Part shown: one piece after another, positions 62,633 through 64,000 of the stretch | How the letters are laid out: every line of letters begins with the position of its first letter | How positions within the stretch are numbered: position 1 is the first letter of the stretch | Assembly (NCBI GenBank): GCA_022793995.1 | Contig: JAAWDY010000067.1 | Span: forward strand, 124,001 to 188,000 | Source: Coprococcus sp. | GTDB taxonomy: Bacteria; Bacillota; Clostridia; Lachnospirales; Lachnospiraceae | Direction: 5' to 3' | Length of the DNA stretch: 64,000 bases | Made by a program: the position numbers and the translations under genes | Notes under the pieces: model-generated | What the model was told of the DNA's origin: nothing | What the model saw: the letters and a program-made list of their open reading frames with translations, nothing else | The model's database searches: none

Positions 62633-63741
62633 GCTTTTCTCTCCAATTCTTTTTCCGCCAATTCCAACGCGCTGGCAATTACTTTATCCATATCAAAGTA
62701 TTGGTAAGCGCCCATACGCCCCGCAAAGATTACTTTACGGCTTTCTTGGCTCTTTTCTTTATATTGTTCATACAATCGCATATTTTTTTTATCATTCACA
62801 GGGTAATAAGGTTCATCACCCCGCTTCCACGAAACCGGGTATTCACGGGTAATAACTGTTTTCTCCTTATTCCCTTTTCCAAATTGAAAATGCTTATGCT
62901 CGATAATTCTCGTATAGGGCGTTTCCCTGTCAGTATAATTCACCCCCGCTGTTCCTTGATAATTATCTATATCAAAAATTTCCGTTTCAAATCTTAGACT
63001 TCTATATTCCAATTCCCCAAAACAGTAATCAAAATATTCGTCAATTGCACCCGTATAAATAATCTTTGCCGCAATGTTTTCATATTCTGCTTTGTTTTGT
63101 AAATAATCAGTATTCAATCTTATTTCAATTCCATCTAACATCCTTTTTATCATTTTTGTATATCCCCCTATGGGAATCCCCTGATAAGGATGATTAAAAT
63201 AATTATTATCAAAAGTAAACCGAACCGGAAGCCTTCTTATTATATATGCCGGCAGTTCTCTACACGGTTTTCCCCATTGTTTTTCAGTGTATCCTTTTAC
63301 CAGTTTTTCATATATATCCTGTCCCACCAGCATAACAGCCTGTTCTTCCAGATTTTTCGGTTCCTTGATCCCGCTTTTTCTTTGCTGCTCAAAAATTTTT
63401 CTCTTTGCCTCGTCCGGCGTGACGCATCCCCACAATGCATGGAATGTATTCATATTGAAAGGAAGATTGTACAACTCTCCCTTATAATTCGCTATCGGGC
63501 TATAAACAAAATGATTAAAAGATGAAAAGCGGTTCACAAATTCCCATACTGTCTCACTATCCGTATGAAAAATATGCGGACCATATTTATGTACCTCGAT
63601 TCCTTCTATTGTCTCGCTATATATATTCCCGCCTATATGGCTGCGCCGGTCAATGACGATGCATTTCTTTCCCTTATCCGCCATAGCCCTGGCGAAAGTC
63701 GTTCCCGCCAGCCCAGCGCCTACAATCAGATAGTCGTACAT
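62629..63741 (-). CDS. glf: UDP-galactopyranose mutase
   Basis: Flavoenzyme converting UDP-galactopyranose to UDP-galactofuranose. 370 residues. FAD-binding start MYDYLIVGAGLAGTTFARAM, IGGNIYSETIEGIEVHKYGP, HIFHTDSETVWEFVNRF and WGKPCRELPAYIIRRLPVRF are family features, and the C-terminus has the usual RMGAYQYFDMDKVI. The ATG at 63741 gives the canonical flavoprotein start; an ATG at 63771 is possible. First gene of the glycan unit, so galactofuranose is probably in the product. Confidence 0.96.
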   Translation of the reverse strand: MYDYLIVGAGLAGTTFARAMADKGKKCIVIDRRSHIGGNIYSETIEGIEVHKYGPHIFHTDSETVWEFVNRFSSFNHFVYSPIANYKGELYNLPFNMNTFHALWGCVTPDEAKRKIFEQQRKSGIKEPKNLEEQAVMLVGQDIYEKLVKGYTEKQWGKPCRELPAYIIRRLPVRFTFDNNYFNHPYQGIPIGGYTKMIKRMLDGIEIRLNTDYLQNKAEYENIAAKIIYTGAIDEYFDYCFGELEYRSLRFETEIFDIDNYQGTAGVNYTDRETPYTRIIEHKHFQFGKGNKEKTVITREYPVSWKRGDEPYYPVNDKKNMRLYEQYKEKSQESRKVIFAGRMGAYQYFDMDKVIASALELAEKELERKA

Positions 63742-63784
63742 ACCTTTTTCCCGCCCGTTTTCTGTTCTCATTATCTATACAGTA

Positions 63785-63821
63785 CAAAAATCTCAGTCTG
63801 GCGGTCATAATTGACCGCCAG
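63785..63821 (-). terminator. Rho-independent terminator upstream of glf
   Basis: On the minus strand CTGGCGGTCA and TGACCGCCAG form a perfect 10-base stem with a 4-base loop, followed 7 bases later by ATTTTTG. It ends the right-edge gene and separates it from the glycan unit. Confidence 0.88.
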
Positions 63822-63845
63822 CTCAAGACTCTATACTCTGAAAAA

Positions 63846-64000
63846 CTATTTTGTAATGTTTAAGGTTGCCCGTGCTGTTTTTCCATTGTTAAAAGTAACG
63901 ATAAGGTATCTTGAATCACCTACAGATGCCCTACGGTTGCACCTTGCTCGAAGCTGGCCTCTTTATCCTTTGCTCCTTCTGTTGCTGCGATCAACCCCTC
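63846..64000 (-). pseudogene. C-terminal end of a probable surface protein, frame broken (window edge)
   Basis: The last 38 codons before the TAG end SRYLIVTFNNGKTARATLNITK, like the final strands of an Ig-like or surface repeat domain. The sequence entering from the right edge reads well in another frame (EGLIAATEGAKDKEASFEQG then ATVG) and stops at 63920. The two join where an imperfect 11-base tandem duplication lies (GCAACCGTAGG at 63930-63940, GCATCTGTAGG at 63919-63929). Removing one copy restores a single frame. Confidence 0.35.

Overview
The window looks like chromosome of a Gram-positive anaerobe of the Clostridia, most likely Lachnospiraceae. The evidence is the gdpP-rplI-dnaB gene order, a clostridial 2[4Fe-4S] ferredoxin, lipoprotein-type binding proteins, strong GGAGG ribosome binding sites, paired WYL regulators and PD-(D/E)XK transposase-like genes. 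No rRNA, intact tRNA, insertion sequence or CRISPR array was found. Genus cannot be fixed from the sequence alone.

Layout. 1-8.5 kb holds a truncated DUF4190-like membrane protein, a chemoreceptor with a CZB-like sensor, a PfkB sugar kinase, two binding-protein lipoproteins without their permeases, UppP, a HAD phosphatase and a SleB-type wall hydrolase. 8.9-14.0 kb is housekeeping (ferredoxin, MerR regulator, DnaB, L9, GdpP). 14.0-20.7 kb is accessory: palindromic repeats, two paralogous C45 (penicillin-acyltransferase-like) hydrolases, a YfcC transporter, a TetR regulator and an AT-rich two-gene insert with an endonuclease/exonuclease/phosphatase fold.

20.7-39.2 kb is the most interesting part. 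An RRE-fused SPASM radical SAM enzyme overlaps a single-pass membrane protein whose C-terminus is GGG-(Cys-Ala)x6-GGGRAGC. Around it, all on the minus strand, lie a membrane protein, an AgrC/LytTR-type two-component system, a thioredoxin, a trigger-factor-like chaperone lacking a recognisable ribosome-binding domain, and a heterodimeric ABC exporter. I read this as an undescribed ribosomal-peptide-type modification system whose substrate is a membrane-protein tail. Next to it are a lipoprotein and a large surface protein sharing a repeated domain I cannot name, an M16C peptidase and an SPFH protein.

39.2-44.5 kb is a gene graveyard: an RtcB fragment with two in-frame stops beside tRNA-like remnants, a PD-(D/E)XK gene with an in-frame A_AAA_AAG slippery site leading into its missing C-terminus, an intact WYL gene pair, a broken AAA-ATPase-like gene and an internally deleted PD-(D/E)XK gene.

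44.6-63.7 kb is one long minus-strand unit for a probably sulfated surface glycan. UDP-galactofuranose, UDP-glucuronate and UDP-xylose enzymes, five glycosyltransferase-type genes and a sulfotransferase are followed by ATP sulfurylase, a CysN-CysC fusion making PAPS, and a complete sulfate ABC importer. No sulfate-reducing gene is present in the window, so the imported sulfate is plausibly used for sulfation. A terminator separates this unit from a disrupted surface-protein gene at the right edge.
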